Assembly (NCBI RefSeq): GCF_009617575.1
Contig: NZ_WIXJ01000002.1
Span: 186,001 to 250,000 of the forward strand
Direction of reading: 5' to 3'
DNA from: Rhodocyclus gracilis
GTDB taxonomy: Bacteria; Pseudomonadota; Gammaproteobacteria; Burkholderiales; Rhodocyclaceae
Length of the DNA stretch: 64,000 bases
Under the pieces are notes generated by a model. The model was not told the origin of the DNA. It saw nothing but the letters and a program-made list of their open reading frames with translations, and did no database searches. The translations under genes were made by a program, and so were the position numbers. This document shows, in pieces, positions 51,122 through 61,688 of the stretch (position 1 is its first letter; every line of letters begins with the position of its first letter).

Positions 51122-51547
51122 ATGACAACGCGTTCGCAACGCTTCCCGCACCGCGGCTTCACCCTGCTCGAACTGCTGGTCGTGATGGTCATCATCGGCC
51201 TGCTCGCCGGCTTCGTGGCACCGCGCTTCTTTGCCCAGATCGGCAAATCGGAAACCAAGGTAGCGCGCGCCCAGCTCGACTCGCTGGAAAAATCGCTCGA
51301 CCAGTACCGCCTCGATGTCGGACGCTACCCAAGCAGCGAGCAGGGACTGGCCGCACTCATGGAGCGCCCCTCGGGACTGACGCGCTGGGCGGGGCCGTAC
51401 CTGAAAAAAGCGGTGCCGCTCGACCCCTGGGGCAACGCCTACGTCTACAAATCGCCGGGAGAACACGGCGAATTCGATCTGCTTTCCTATGGCAAGGACG
51501 GCCAGCCGGGCGGCACCGGCGAGGCCGAGGACATCACCAACTGGTGA
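51122..51547 (+). CDS. gspG: Type II secretion major pseudopilin GspG
   Basis: Pseudopilin of 141 residues that polymerises into the secretion piston. The class III leader has the prepilin peptidase site HRG|FTLLELLVVMVIIGLLAG with Glu at +5. The mature globular part has the GspG features LDSLEKSLDQYRLDVGRYPS, SEQGLAALMERPSG, KKAVPLDPWGNAYVY and the C-terminal calcium-loop region DLLSYGKDGQPGG. The ATG at 51122 lacks an evident ribosome site. It is the first gene of a run of overlapping secretion genes. A matching prepilin peptidase gene is not in the window. Confidence 0.95.
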   Translation: MTTRSQRFPHRGFTLLELLVVMVIIGLLAGFVAPRFFAQIGKSETKVARAQLDSLEKSLDQYRLDVGRYPSSEQGLAALMERPSGLTRWAGPYLKKAVPLDPWGNAYVYKSPGEHGEFDLLSYGKDGQPGGTGEAEDITNW

Positions 51548-51550
51548 CGT

Positions 51551-52731
51551 ATGGAATACCGGATCAAGGCGGTGCAGCCCGGTCGCGGCCTCACCCGCCT
51601 GACGCTCGATGCCAGCACCCCCGCCGAAGCCAGCCGCCGCGCCGAGGCGATGGGATGCACCGTGCTCTCGGTCAGCGGCGGCGCGCTGTCACTGCGACCG
51701 ACACGCAAGAGCGCCTTTCCCTTGCTCCTTTTCACACAGGAGCTGCTGGCCCTGCTGCGCTCGGGCATCTCGGTGCTCGAAGCCGTCGAAGCGTTACGCG
51801 AGAAGGAGGCCCGGCCAGCGGTGCGCGGCGTGCTCGACGGCATCCACGGCGCCCTGCGTGAAGGCAAGACGCTGTCGGCGGCGCTGGAAGCGTCGAACAC
51901 CCGCTTTCCGCCGCTCTTCATCGCCACGGTGCGCGCCAGCGAGCGCACCAGCAGCCTCGAAGAGGCCCTGACGCGCTACGCCGCCTACGCCACGCAACTG
52001 GAAGCGCTGCGCGGCAAGCTGGCCAGCGCCGCGCTCTATCCCTGCCTGCTGCTGCTCGTCGGCGGCCTCGTCATTCTCTTCCTGATGGGCTACGTCGTGC
52101 CGCGCTTTGCCCATATCTACGAGGACATGGGCGGCAAGCTGCCGCTGGTGTCGCGCCTTTTGCTCGAATGGGGCGGTTTCGTCGAACAGGCCTGGCCGCT
52201 GCTGCTGGCCGGCGGACTCAGCGTCGTCGCACTCATCGTCAGCGCACCGGGGCGCGCCTTCCTGCTGCGTCAGGGCGAGCGCTTGGCCTGGAAGATTCCG
52301 GCGCTCGGCGAGCGGCTGCGCGTCTTCCAGCTGGCGCGACTGTATCGCACGCTGTCCATGCTGCTGCGCGGCGGCATTCCGGCGCCGCAATCGATGAAGA
52401 TGGTCGCCGGTCTGCTCAGCGCCAGGCTGGCGCAAGCGCTCGAACGCTCGCGCCACCGCGTCAGCGAAGGCACGGCGCTCTCGGCGGCCTTCGAGCGCGA
52501 AGGGCTGACGACGCCCGTCGCCCTGCGCATGCTGCGGGTCGGCGAACGCGCCGGCAACATGGGCGAGATGATGGAGCGCGCCGCCGCCTTTCACGACGAG
52601 GAAATGGCGCGCTGGGCCGACTGGGCGACGCGTCTCTTCGGCCCGGCGCTGATGCTGATCATGGGGCTGGTGATCGGCGTCATCGTAGTTTTCATGTACC
52701 TGCCGATCTTTCAGCTGGCGGAGAGTGTGCA

Positions 52732-52735
<4 letters not shown>
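51551..52735 (+). CDS. gspF: Type II secretion inner-membrane platform GspF
   Basis: Polytopic platform protein of 394 residues with two GspF repeats. Repeat 1 runs from FPLLLFTQELLALLRSGISV, with a membrane segment at about 160-185 (LYPCLLLLVGGLVILFLMGY). Repeat 2 runs from FQLARLYRTLSMLLRGGIPA, ending in the C-terminal membrane segment LFGPALMLIMGLVIGVIVVF. The N-terminal ~50 residues form the small GspF_N-like domain. It sits three bases after gspG and overlaps gspE by four bases (GTGA). Length is close to the canonical ~400. Confidence 0.95.
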
Positions 52736-54411
<1,676 letters not shown>

Positions 54412-54413
54412 GC

Positions 54414-55478
54414 ATGATCTCCTTGCCTCTTGCCCCCGCCGCCGGCTTTCGCGAACGCATTCGCGTCCTGCTGGCGGCCGACCGTATCGTGCGGTGGCGT
54501 CAGGGCGACTGCCAAACGCTCCGCGTTGCCGCGCCCACCGGTACGGGCCGGCCGGATTGGGCCGCCGCGGTGGCAACGCTCGCCACCGCACTCGCCGCCG
54601 ACGGTGAAACGGCCAGTGCGGCAAGCCCAGCGCCAGACGCCGCCCTGCAACACACGCCGGACGAGTCAGCCGGCAACGAAGCGAGCGCCGCCCTGACGCG
54701 CCTCGCATCGCTGCCCAGTGCACCGGCGCGCTGGCTGAAGCACTGGCAGGCGCCGCGCCTGGAGATCGTCGTCGCCGAGCACTTCGCGCGCTGGCTGGTT
54801 CTCCCCTGGCAGGCAGAAATCAGCACGCCCGCCGAAAGCGAGGCCTTCGCCCGTCATCGCTTGCGCGAGATTTATGGCGAAGCCGCACGTGGGTGGAGCA
54901 TCGTCTGCGCCGAGCGCCCCCCCGGCGAAGGCACACCGGTCTGCGCCATCGACAGCGCGCTGATCGAGGCACTGCATGCACTCGCCCGTGCGCGTGGCTA
55001 CGCCCTCGAATGCGTGCATCCGCTCTTCGGCGCCGCCGCCGATCACTGGCGCGCCGCCCTGCCGCGCGGCCTCGTCGGGTTCGCCGTCGCCGAAGGCGAC
55101 GTACTGCAGCTCGGACTACTCCACGACCGGCGCTGGCACGCCATCCAGCGGGCCAGCCTCGCCGCCGACGACGATCCCGGCGCTGCTTTGGCGGGCCTCT
55201 TCGTGCGCACGGCGCTGGCCGCTGGATTCGCCGCCGATTTCGGCAGCGAATCCACGCAAGGGACTACGCCGGGGGCGGCGCAACGGGGGACGACGCAGGC
55301 GGCGCCCCGCCTCTTCGTTTGCGGAAATGCCGCCGCCCGCTGCATGGCGGCCTTCCCGGCGGAGCGCTGCCGTCTGCTTGGCAGCGCGCTGCCCTGGCTC
55401 GCGGGAGTTGCTGGAGTTACGGGACTTTCGGCAGCATCGCCCACGCCACGTCAACGCAGCGCAGGCGAGGTCGTGTGA
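54414..55478 (+). CDS. PilM/GspL-like cytoplasmic assembly protein
   Basis: Protein of 354 residues at the position of GspL/PilM. Similarity is weak: a central part with ARWLVLPWQAEISTPAESEA and FARHRLREIYGEAARGW, plus LFVCGNAAARCMAAFPAERC near the end, fits an actin-like fold with poor nucleotide motifs. Unlike GspL it has no membrane segment or periplasmic tail, which instead seem to be supplied by the next gene, as in PilM-PilN pairs. It starts two bases after gspE. Ala-rich linkers at about 60-95 and 275-300 look disordered. Confidence 0.65.
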   Translation: MISLPLAPAAGFRERIRVLLAADRIVRWRQGDCQTLRVAAPTGTGRPDWAAAVATLATALAADGETASAASPAPDAALQHTPDESAGNEASAALTRLASLPSAPARWLKHWQAPRLEIVVAEHFARWLVLPWQAEISTPAESEAFARHRLREIYGEAARGWSIVCAERPPGEGTPVCAIDSALIEALHALARARGYALECVHPLFGAAADHWRAALPRGLVGFAVAEGDVLQLGLLHDRRWHAIQRASLAADDDPGAALAGLFVRTALAAGFAADFGSESTQGTTPGAAQRGTTQAAPRLFVCGNAAARCMAAFPAERCRLLGSALPWLAGVAGVTGLSAASPTPRQRSAGEVV

Positions 55479-56011
55479 GCGCGCTGGCCATCGATTTTGC
55501 AGCGCAGCGGACGCGCGCACCGAGCCTCATCGGCTTCGCCCTGCTGCTGGCGGGCGCAGTGTGTGTCGCCGTCGTCAGTCTCGACATCGACGACAGCGAA
55601 GCAGAACTGGCGGACGCCACCGCGCATCTGCGCCGTCTCTCACGCCTGCACGCGGCCGACGCGCCACGCCCGAATGCCGCCACAGGCAAAGGCATGCCGC
55701 CGACGACTGCCGCGGTCGCCAAGGTACTGCCGCGCCTCGCCGCGCCGTGGCCGGCCTTGCTCGGCGAACTGGAAAGCAGCGCCGAACTGCCGGCCGCCCT
55801 TATCGGCGTCGAGATCGATGCCCGCACGCGCGCCCTGCGCCTGACAGGCGAAGCCAAAACAGTCGACGACATGCTCGCCCTCGTCGAGCGTCTGCGCGCC
55901 AGCCCGCAGCTTGCCGAGGTCTATCTGCAAAACCATGAACCGCGGAGCATCGGCGCGACGACGGTCATCGACTTCACGATGCAGGCGCAATGGCGGGAAA
56001 CGCCGCCATGA
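55475..56011 (+). CDS. PilN/GspL-C-like membrane assembly protein
   Basis: Bitopic inner-membrane protein of 178 residues: a short cytoplasmic start, one membrane segment (SLIGFALLLAGAVCVAVVSL, about 15-35), a coiled coil (DSEAELADATAHLRRLSRLH) and a small ferredoxin-like periplasmic domain (IGVEIDARTRALRLTGEAKT, then VDDMLALVERL), the layout of PilN. GTG 55475 overlaps the previous stop as GTGA. It should pair with the PilM-like protein and the PilO-PilP fusion to form the alignment complex. Confidence 0.8.
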   Translation: MSALAIDFAAQRTRAPSLIGFALLLAGAVCVAVVSLDIDDSEAELADATAHLRRLSRLHAADAPRPNAATGKGMPPTTAAVAKVLPRLAAPWPALLGELESSAELPAALIGVEIDARTRALRLTGEAKTVDDMLALVERLRASPQLAEVYLQNHEPRSIGATTVIDFTMQAQWRETPP

Positions 56012-57012
56012 GTGCCACGACGATGCAGGAGCCTGCGGCACGCGATAGCGCCGCTCAAAACATCGGCGCCCGTACGCTTGCCGCTGCGCCCGCGCGGCCA
56101 GCGCCAGGCCGCGCGATGATCGTCGCGCACCTGCGCTACCTGCTGCGCCGAGCCGGCTGGCCGGCGCTTGCCGGCCTTGCCCTGCTGGCAACGGCGTTGG
56201 CGATGTACACCCTGCTGCTGGAAACGACGCGCGCGCAGGTCGACGAGACGCGCGCCGCCATCGCCAAGGCTCGTCAGGCGCCGCAGGGCGCTACGCGTGA
56301 CGCTGGCAGCGATGCCGACACCCTGCTGGCCGCCTTGCCGACCCGCGCCGCCCTCGAAGGCGTGATCGCCGCCATCCACCAGGCGGCGGCGCGCGACGGG
56401 CTGCTCACCGCCACCGCCGAATATCGCGTGCGCAAGGAAGGCGAACTTATCCGCTACGAAATCGCGCTGCCGGTCAAAACCACCTGGCAACCCTTGCGCC
56501 ACTGGCTCGCCGAGCTTATCGAATCATCGCCCGCGCTGGCCATCGACGAACTCAGCCTGCGCCGCGACAGCGCCGAAAACGCGCCGCTCGACGGGCGCGT
56601 GCAGTTCACCGTCTTCCTGCGCGCCGACGCCCTCAAGGAATCAGCCAATGCCGACGCCAGCGGCGAGGCCGAGCGTCCGGCGCTGCCCGCCCGCCACGAC
56701 CCGCTGCGCGCCGAAGAGCAAGGCGACGAAGCGCCACACCTCTTCGCCGCCCGCTCCTGGCAGCCGCCCCCGCCCCCGCCGCCTCCCCCCGCCAAACCGG
56801 TCGCGCCGCCGCTGCCCTTCAAGTACGCCGGTCGTCTGCAAGACGAGAGCGGCCTGCGGATTTTCCTCAGCCAGGGCAACACCACCTCGCTCGTCAAGGA
56901 AGGCGACCACCTTGGCAACTACGAAGTCGTGCGCCTCACCGCGTCCTCGGTCGTCCTGCTCTACCGCCCGCTGCAAGAGAAACAAACCCTGATTTTTGGA
57001 GGTGACGAGTGA
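56008..57012 (+). CDS. PilO/GspM-like protein fused to a PilP/GspC-like domain
   Basis: Bitopic protein of 334 residues. After a disordered start, a membrane segment (about 49-68, LAGLALLATALAMYTLLLE) and a coiled coil (RAQVDETRAAIAKARQ) lead a PilO-like ferredoxin domain (about 110-215). A run of nine Pro (about residues 250-258) then joins a C-terminal beta-domain (about 265-334; FKYAGRLQDESGLRIFLSQG, then VKEGDHLGNYEVVRLTASSV) resembling the HR domain of GspC/PilP that touches the secretin. One chain therefore replaces two usual subunits. ATG 56008 overlaps the previous stop, and the secretin gene overlaps its end. Confidence 0.8.
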   Translation: MSATTMQEPAARDSAAQNIGARTLAAAPARPAPGRAMIVAHLRYLLRRAGWPALAGLALLATALAMYTLLLETTRAQVDETRAAIAKARQAPQGATRDAGSDADTLLAALPTRAALEGVIAAIHQAAARDGLLTATAEYRVRKEGELIRYEIALPVKTTWQPLRHWLAELIESSPALAIDELSLRRDSAENAPLDGRVQFTVFLRADALKESANADASGEAERPALPARHDPLRAEEQGDEAPHLFAARSWQPPPPPPPPPAKPVAPPLPFKYAGRLQDESGLRIFLSQGNTTSLVKEGDHLGNYEVVRLTASSVVLLYRPLQEKQTLIFGGDE

Positions 57013-59162
57013 TCACGCTGCTCCCGCCGGGACGACGCTGGCAAGGCGCCGCGCTCGCGGCCCTCGCCGTGCTGGCGTTTGGCGTACTCGCCGGTTGCGC
57101 CGGTAATCCGGCCATCGAAGCCAGCCGCAAGTTGCTCGCCGCCGGCGACACCGACGCGGCCATCGAACGGCTGGCCGACGCCACGCGCCAATCGCCCGAC
57201 GACACCGAGCTGCGCGCCATCTACCACCGGCAACGCGAACTGGCGGCCTCGCGCCTGCTCGCCGCCGCCGACAGCGCGCGCGCCACCGACCGCAACAGCG
57301 AAGCCGAAGCGATCTACCGCCGCGTGCAGCGCATCGACCCGGCCAACCCCCGTGCGGCAGCGGGCCTCGCCCAGATTGACGCCGACACGCGCCGTGCCGC
57401 GCTCGTCAAAGAAGGCGAAGCCGCGCTGGCCAAAAACAACGCGACGCTGGCCGAACGCAACGCCCGCACCGTCCTCGCCGAAGTGCCGGGCCACGCCGCC
57501 GCGCGCGCGCTCATGCAGGCGATACAGGAGGAGAAAGCGCAAGCCGAGGCACGCGCACTAACGCCCAAGGGGCCGCCGCCCAAACCGATCTCGATGGAAT
57601 TCCGCGACGTCCAGATCAAGACCGTTTTCGAGGTACTGGCGCGCTCCTCCGGGCTCAACTTCGTCTTCGACAAGGACGTCCGCTCCGACACCAAGGTGAC
57701 GATCTTCATCCGCAACAGCAACGTCGACGAAATCGTCCGCCTGATCCTTGCCACGCAGCAACTCGACAGCAAGCCGCTGAACGACAACTCGCTGCTCATC
57801 TATCCGAAGACGGCCGCCAAAGCCAAGGAACATCAGGAGATGGTCGTGCGCAGCTTCTTTCTCGCCAACGCCGAAGCCAAGCAGGCGCAGATGATGCTGA
57901 AGAACGTGCTGAAGGTGAAAGACATCTTCATCGACGAAAAACTCGGCCTGCTCGTCGTCAAGGACACCGCCGAAGTCGTCAAACTCGCGGAACACCTGAT
58001 CGCCTCGCTCGATCTCGCCGAACCGGAAGTCATGCTCGACCTCGAAGTGCTCGAAATCAGCCGCAACCAGCTCTACGAACTGGGCATCAGCTTCCCCGAC
58101 CAGATTGGTTACGGACGTATTACGCCCGATGTCTCCAACAAGGTCACCGATACCAACGGCGTCACCATCAGCCAACAAACCACATTTGGCGGCGCGCTGG
58201 CGCCCGGCTACATCGACCTGCGCAGCCGTAGCGGCCTGACCACCTTCACCGCCAACCCCGGACTGCTGCTCAACCTCAAATCGAACGGTGGCGACAACAA
58301 CCTGCTCGCCAATCCGCGCATCCGCGTCAAGAACCGCGACAAGGCGAAAATCCACATCGGCGACAAACTGCCGGTCTTCACCACCACCGCTACGGCCAAT
58401 GTCGGCGTCGCCGCCTCGGTCTCCTACCTCGACGTTGGCCTCAAGCTCGACGTCGAGCCCATCGTGCATATGCAGGATGAAGTGGAGATGAAGGTCGGCC
58501 TCGAAGTCAGCAGTGTCGTCAAAGAGATCGTCGGCCCCAGCAACTCCACCGCCTATCAGATCGGCACGCGTAGCGCGACGACCACGCTGCGCCTGAAAAA
58601 CGGCGAAACGCAGATCCTCGCCGGCCTCATCAGCAATGAAGAACGCAACAGCGCCAACAAGCTGCCGGGGCTTGGCGACATTCCGATCTTCGGCCGCCTC
58701 TTCGCCAGCAACAAGGACAGCAGCAGCAAGACCGAAATCGTCCTGCTCATCACGCCGCGCATCGTGCGCAGCCTGACGCCGCCGCAAGTGAGCGAACCGG
58801 CGCGGGCAGCCGGCACCGAAATCAGCGTGGGCGCACCGGCCCTGCGCCTGAGCCCGACCGCGCCGCGCAGTCTGAGCATGCCCGCCCGCAGCGGCGCCGC
58901 GCCGGTCGCTACCGGCGGTGAACGGCCCGCAACGCCCATGCTGCCCGACGCCCCCACGCCGAGCGAAACGCCCGAGGCCGCCCCGCCCCCCACCAATGCC
59001 AGCGATGGTCGCAACGACAGCAACGCGCAAACGGGCAGCGCCCCACCCGCCGCAGCGCCAGAAACAACGCCAGCATCGCCCTCAGCACCGGCGGGCGGCG
59101 AAGCCGCCGTTTTCAGCGTCGCGCCGCCGGGCGTCGAAAACACCTCGGAGCTGCGCCCGTGA
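57009..59162 (+). CDS. Secretin (GspD/MshL-like) lipoprotein
   Basis: Outer-membrane secretin of 717 residues forming the exit channel. The lipoprotein signal ends LAFGVLAGC. A TPR-like helical region (about 35-190) precedes a STN/N1-type domain (SMEFRDVQIKTVFEVLARSS), a further N-domain, and the secretin core (about 330-590) with RIRVKNRDKAKIHIGDKLPV, TTTLRLKNGETQILAGLISN and the C-terminal signature GLGDIPIFGRLF. A long Pro/Ala-rich tail (about 605-717) is unusual. The TPR plus secretin layout is nearer MshL/PilQ-type than classical GspD. GTG 57009 overlaps the previous stop. Confidence 0.92.
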   Translation: MITLLPPGRRWQGAALAALAVLAFGVLAGCAGNPAIEASRKLLAAGDTDAAIERLADATRQSPDDTELRAIYHRQRELAASRLLAAADSARATDRNSEAEAIYRRVQRIDPANPRAAAGLAQIDADTRRAALVKEGEAALAKNNATLAERNARTVLAEVPGHAAARALMQAIQEEKAQAEARALTPKGPPPKPISMEFRDVQIKTVFEVLARSSGLNFVFDKDVRSDTKVTIFIRNSNVDEIVRLILATQQLDSKPLNDNSLLIYPKTAAKAKEHQEMVVRSFFLANAEAKQAQMMLKNVLKVKDIFIDEKLGLLVVKDTAEVVKLAEHLIASLDLAEPEVMLDLEVLEISRNQLYELGISFPDQIGYGRITPDVSNKVTDTNGVTISQQTTFGGALAPGYIDLRSRSGLTTFTANPGLLLNLKSNGGDNNLLANPRIRVKNRDKAKIHIGDKLPVFTTTATANVGVAASVSYLDVGLKLDVEPIVHMQDEVEMKVGLEVSSVVKEIVGPSNSTAYQIGTRSATTTLRLKNGETQILAGLISNEERNSANKLPGLGDIPIFGRLFASNKDSSSKTEIVLLITPRIVRSLTPPQVSEPARAAGTEISVGAPALRLSPTAPRSLSMPARSGAAPVATGGERPATPMLPDAPTPSETPEAAPPPTNASDGRNDSNAQTGSAPPAAAPETTPASPSAPAGGEAAVFSVAPPGVENTSELRP

Positions 59163-59641
59163 CCGCTCGCCGACGCGCGCGTGGTTTCACCCTGATAGAA
59201 CTGGCGGTGACGGTCGCCATCGTCGGCCTGCTGGCGACGATGGCGCTGCCGCTCGCCGAAACGACGATCCAGCGCAGCAAGGAAGCCGAACTGCGTAGCG
59301 CCCTGCGGCAGATTCGCGAAGGCATCGACGCCTACAAGCGCGCGGGTGAGGAGGGGCGTATCCGCCTGCGCGCCGACGCCTCCGGTTACCCGCCCCGCCT
59401 GGACGACCTGGTCGACGGCGTCGCCGACATTCGCCGGCCTGATCTCGCCAAGATCTACTTCCTGCGCCGCCTGCCGCGCGACCCCTTCAACACCGATCCC
59501 TCGCTCTCCGCCAGCGCAACCTGGGGCCAGCGCAGCTACGCCAGCCCGCCCGATTCGCCCGCCACCGGCGACGATGTGTTCGACGTCTACTCCCTCGCCG
59601 AAGGCGTCGGCCTTAACGGCATTCCCTACCGCCAATGGTGA
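59159..59641 (+). CDS. Type II secretion pseudopilin (GspG-like, minor) 1
   Basis: Pseudopilin of 160 residues. The leader and cleavage site RARG|FTLIELAVTVAIVGLLAT has Glu at +5. A helix continues as STIQRSKEAELRSALRQIRE-like sequence; the globular part has PRLDDLVDGV, IYFLRRLPRDPFN and the end VYSLAEGVGLNGIPY then RQW. It resembles GspG more than GspH, I or J. GTG 59159 overlaps the secretin stop as GTGA; its own stop overlaps the next gene by seven bases. Confidence 0.88.
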   Translation: MTARRRARGFTLIELAVTVAIVGLLATMALPLAETTIQRSKEAELRSALRQIREGIDAYKRAGEEGRIRLRADASGYPPRLDDLVDGVADIRRPDLAKIYFLRRLPRDPFNTDPSLSASATWGQRSYASPPDSPATGDDVFDVYSLAEGVGLNGIPYRQW

Positions 59642-60030
59642 GCCGGCCACTACCCTGCCGCCGGCGGGGCTTCACCCTGATCGAACTGATGGTGGTCATG
59701 GCCATCATCGCCGTCCTGCTCACCATTGCCGCACCGAGCTATTTCCGGCATCTGGAGCGGGCGCGCGAAGCCAGCCTGCAACAGACGCTGGCCGTCGTCC
59801 GCGACGCCATCGACAAATTCCACGGCGATACCGGCGCCTACCCGGAGACGCTCGCCGACCTCGCCAGCCGGCGCTATCTGCGCGCCGTGCCGGTCGACCC
59901 GATCACCGACAGCGCCGAGACCTGGCTCCTCATCCCGCCGCCGCCCGCCAACGGCGCCGGTCGGGTCTGGGATATCAAGAGCGGCGCCGAGGGCACCAGC
60001 ACGCGCGGTACGCCGTATGCCGACTGGTAA
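59635..60030 (+). CDS. Type II secretion pseudopilin (GspG-like, minor) 2
   Basis: Pseudopilin of 131 residues, related to its neighbour and to GspG. Leader and cleavage site RRRG|FTLIELMVVMAIIAVLLT, Glu at +5, then HLERAREASLQQTLAVVRDA, TGAYPETLADLASRRYLRAV, PVDPITDSAETWLLIPP and a short end GTSTRGTPYADW. ATG 59635 and GTG 59638 are both possible starts. Its end overlaps the next gene by 14 bases. Confidence 0.88.
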   Translation: MVSRPLPCRRRGFTLIELMVVMAIIAVLLTIAAPSYFRHLERAREASLQQTLAVVRDAIDKFHGDTGAYPETLADLASRRYLRAVPVDPITDSAETWLLIPPPPANGAGRVWDIKSGAEGTSTRGTPYADW

Positions 60031-60805
60031 GCTCAGCGGACGCTGCCCGGGGTGGATACCCCCGCAGGCGCCCATCAGCCCCGCAAGCGCCCCCGCGATC
60101 GCGCGCCCCCTCTCACCGACGACCGCGCTCCCTCTCACGCGCAAACTCACGCGCAAAAGCAGACAAAAGGGCTACACCTACCTGCTGCTGCTCTTCGCCG
60201 TCGCCGGGCTTGGCATCATCAGCGCCGGCGTCGCTGAAAACTGGAGCACGCTGACGCAGCGCGAACGCGAGCGCGAGCTGCTCTTTGTCGGCAACCAGTA
60301 TCGCGAGGCGCTGCGCCGCTACGCCGAAGCCAGCCCAGCCGCCAGTTCGCCCTACCCGGCGACTCTCGCCGAGCTGCTGCACGACCCACGCTTTCCCGAC
60401 ACGCGCCGGCACCTTCGTCAGCTCTATCCCGACCCGCTCACTGGCCGGCACGACTGGGTTCTCATGCGGCAGGAGGGACGCATCACCGGCCTCTACAGCC
60501 CGGTCGAGCGCACGCCCCTCAAGCAGGACGGCTTCGCCACGCGCGACCGTGAATTCGCCGGCGCCAAAAGCTACCGCGACTGGAAGTTTTACGTCACGGG
60601 CAGCGGCGCCATGCCGCTCCCCGCGCAGCCCGCTGGGCGGGTAGGTGAGCTGGCGGGAGGGTTGGCAACGGAGTCGGCAACTGAGTGGGCAAATCAGCCG
60701 GCGAATGCGCAGGCAACTCCACGGGCCAGCAATTCGGCAGACGATGCCAATGTCAATAGTCCGAACGAGGCCGTACAGGCACAGCCCGTTTTCGCCGCTC
60801 CGTAA
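60017..60805 (+). CDS. Pseudopilin-like protein lacking Glu5, with long tail
   Basis: Protein of 262 residues. A long basic leader (about 1-51) ends in RQKG|YTYLLLLFAVAGLGIISA, a prepilin-like segment without Glu at +5, a trait shared with the tip subunit GspK. The body (about 75-200) has ALRRYAEASPAASSPYPATL, LYPDPLTGRHDWVLMRQ and KSYRDWKFYVTG, typical of type II secretion pseudopilins of this operon type. The Ala/Asn-rich tail (about 205-262) looks disordered and of lower GC. ATG 60017 lies inside the preceding gene. It is the last gene of the operon and a candidate tip subunit. Confidence 0.75.
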   Translation: MPTGKLSGRCPGWIPPQAPISPASAPAIARPLSPTTALPLTRKLTRKSRQKGYTYLLLLFAVAGLGIISAGVAENWSTLTQRERERELLFVGNQYREALRRYAEASPAASSPYPATLAELLHDPRFPDTRRHLRQLYPDPLTGRHDWVLMRQEGRITGLYSPVERTPLKQDGFATRDREFAGAKSYRDWKFYVTGSGAMPLPAQPAGRVGELAGGLATESATEWANQPANAQATPRASNSADDANVNSPNEAVQAQPVFAAP

Positions 60806-60895
60806 CATCCCGTTACTACGCTTAACGCTTACCTTACCCGATTCATCAGGGGGTTCCCGATGCCGTATCCAGCGCGTACCTGAGTTGACGCACGC

Positions 60896-61684
60896 ATGTC
60901 TGCCGTTCATCCACTCGAATATCTGATCATCCTGACCGACCGTGAGCGCGAATATCTCGTTCGCGCCATCGAGTCGGCCATCCACGTGCGCAAGCGCCAC
61001 CAGTTTTTCCTCTGGGCACAGGGGCAATTCCGGGGCGTGCTGCAACACGAAATCCTCGTCTGCGTGCGTCTTGACGACAACCAGCAGGTGCAACAACTCG
61101 AATGCCTGCACGGCACGGTACTCAAGGACGAAAGCTACGACCGTCTGTGCAACCCGCTCAGCGGTGTTGCCGTCACGCTGGCGCGCCATTGCAGCCTGAC
61201 CAACCCGCTGATCCTTGCCTCGAGCGGGGCGCTCACCCCCGAACACGCCGAACTGCGCGCCCTGCTCACACAGAGCGGCCTGCGCAATGCGCTGGCTTGC
61301 TCGACCGACCGCATTCTCGGTGGCAACTCGGTGTACATCCTCTTTGACCTCGTCGAAGAACCCAGCCAACGGCACGCGCATCTGCTCGAACTGCTGCTGC
61401 CGCACCTGCAAATGGCGATGATGCGCCTCGCCGAATCCGCCAACGCCGAACCGGGCATGGCGTTCAACGGCGCGACCCGCCTCGTCACCGGACGCGAAGT
61501 CGAAATCCTGCGCCTCCTGCAACAAGGCAAGAGCAACCACGAAATCGGCACGGTCCTTGGCATCAGTCCGCTGACCGTGAAAAACCACGTACAAAAAATC
61601 TACCGCAAGCTCAATGTGCAAAACCGCGCCCACGCCGTCTCGCGCGGTATTTCCCTGCGCTTGCTCGATTCTGGCGCCGGCTGA
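60896..61684 (+). CDS. epsA: LuxR-family regulator EpsA (XrtB/PEP-CTERM associated)
   Basis: Transcription factor of 262 residues. The N-terminal ~190 residues are the EpsA-specific sensor (EREYLVRAIESAIHVRKRHQ, FFLWAQGQFRGVLQHEILVC). The C-terminal LuxR HTH (about 200-258) reads TGREVEILRLLQQGKSNHEI, then LGISPLTVKNHVQKIYRKLN. This matches the EpsA regulators linked to PEP-CTERM/exosortase type B and exopolysaccharide systems. It lies between the secretion operon and a PEP-CTERM gene. Start ATG 60896; its promoter should lie in the 90 bases upstream. Confidence 0.85.
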   Translation: MSAVHPLEYLIILTDREREYLVRAIESAIHVRKRHQFFLWAQGQFRGVLQHEILVCVRLDDNQQVQQLECLHGTVLKDESYDRLCNPLSGVAVTLARHCSLTNPLILASSGALTPEHAELRALLTQSGLRNALACSTDRILGGNSVYILFDLVEEPSQRHAHLLELLLPHLQMAMMRLAESANAEPGMAFNGATRLVTGREVEILRLLQQGKSNHEIGTVLGISPLTVKNHVQKIYRKLNVQNRAHAVSRGISLRLLDSGAG

Positions 61685-61688
61685 AAGC

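Noticed and set aside
57558-59030. A 490-codon minus-strand frame opposite the secretin gene
   Set aside because: Shadow of the secretin; composition is Asp/Gly/Arg-rich without domains.
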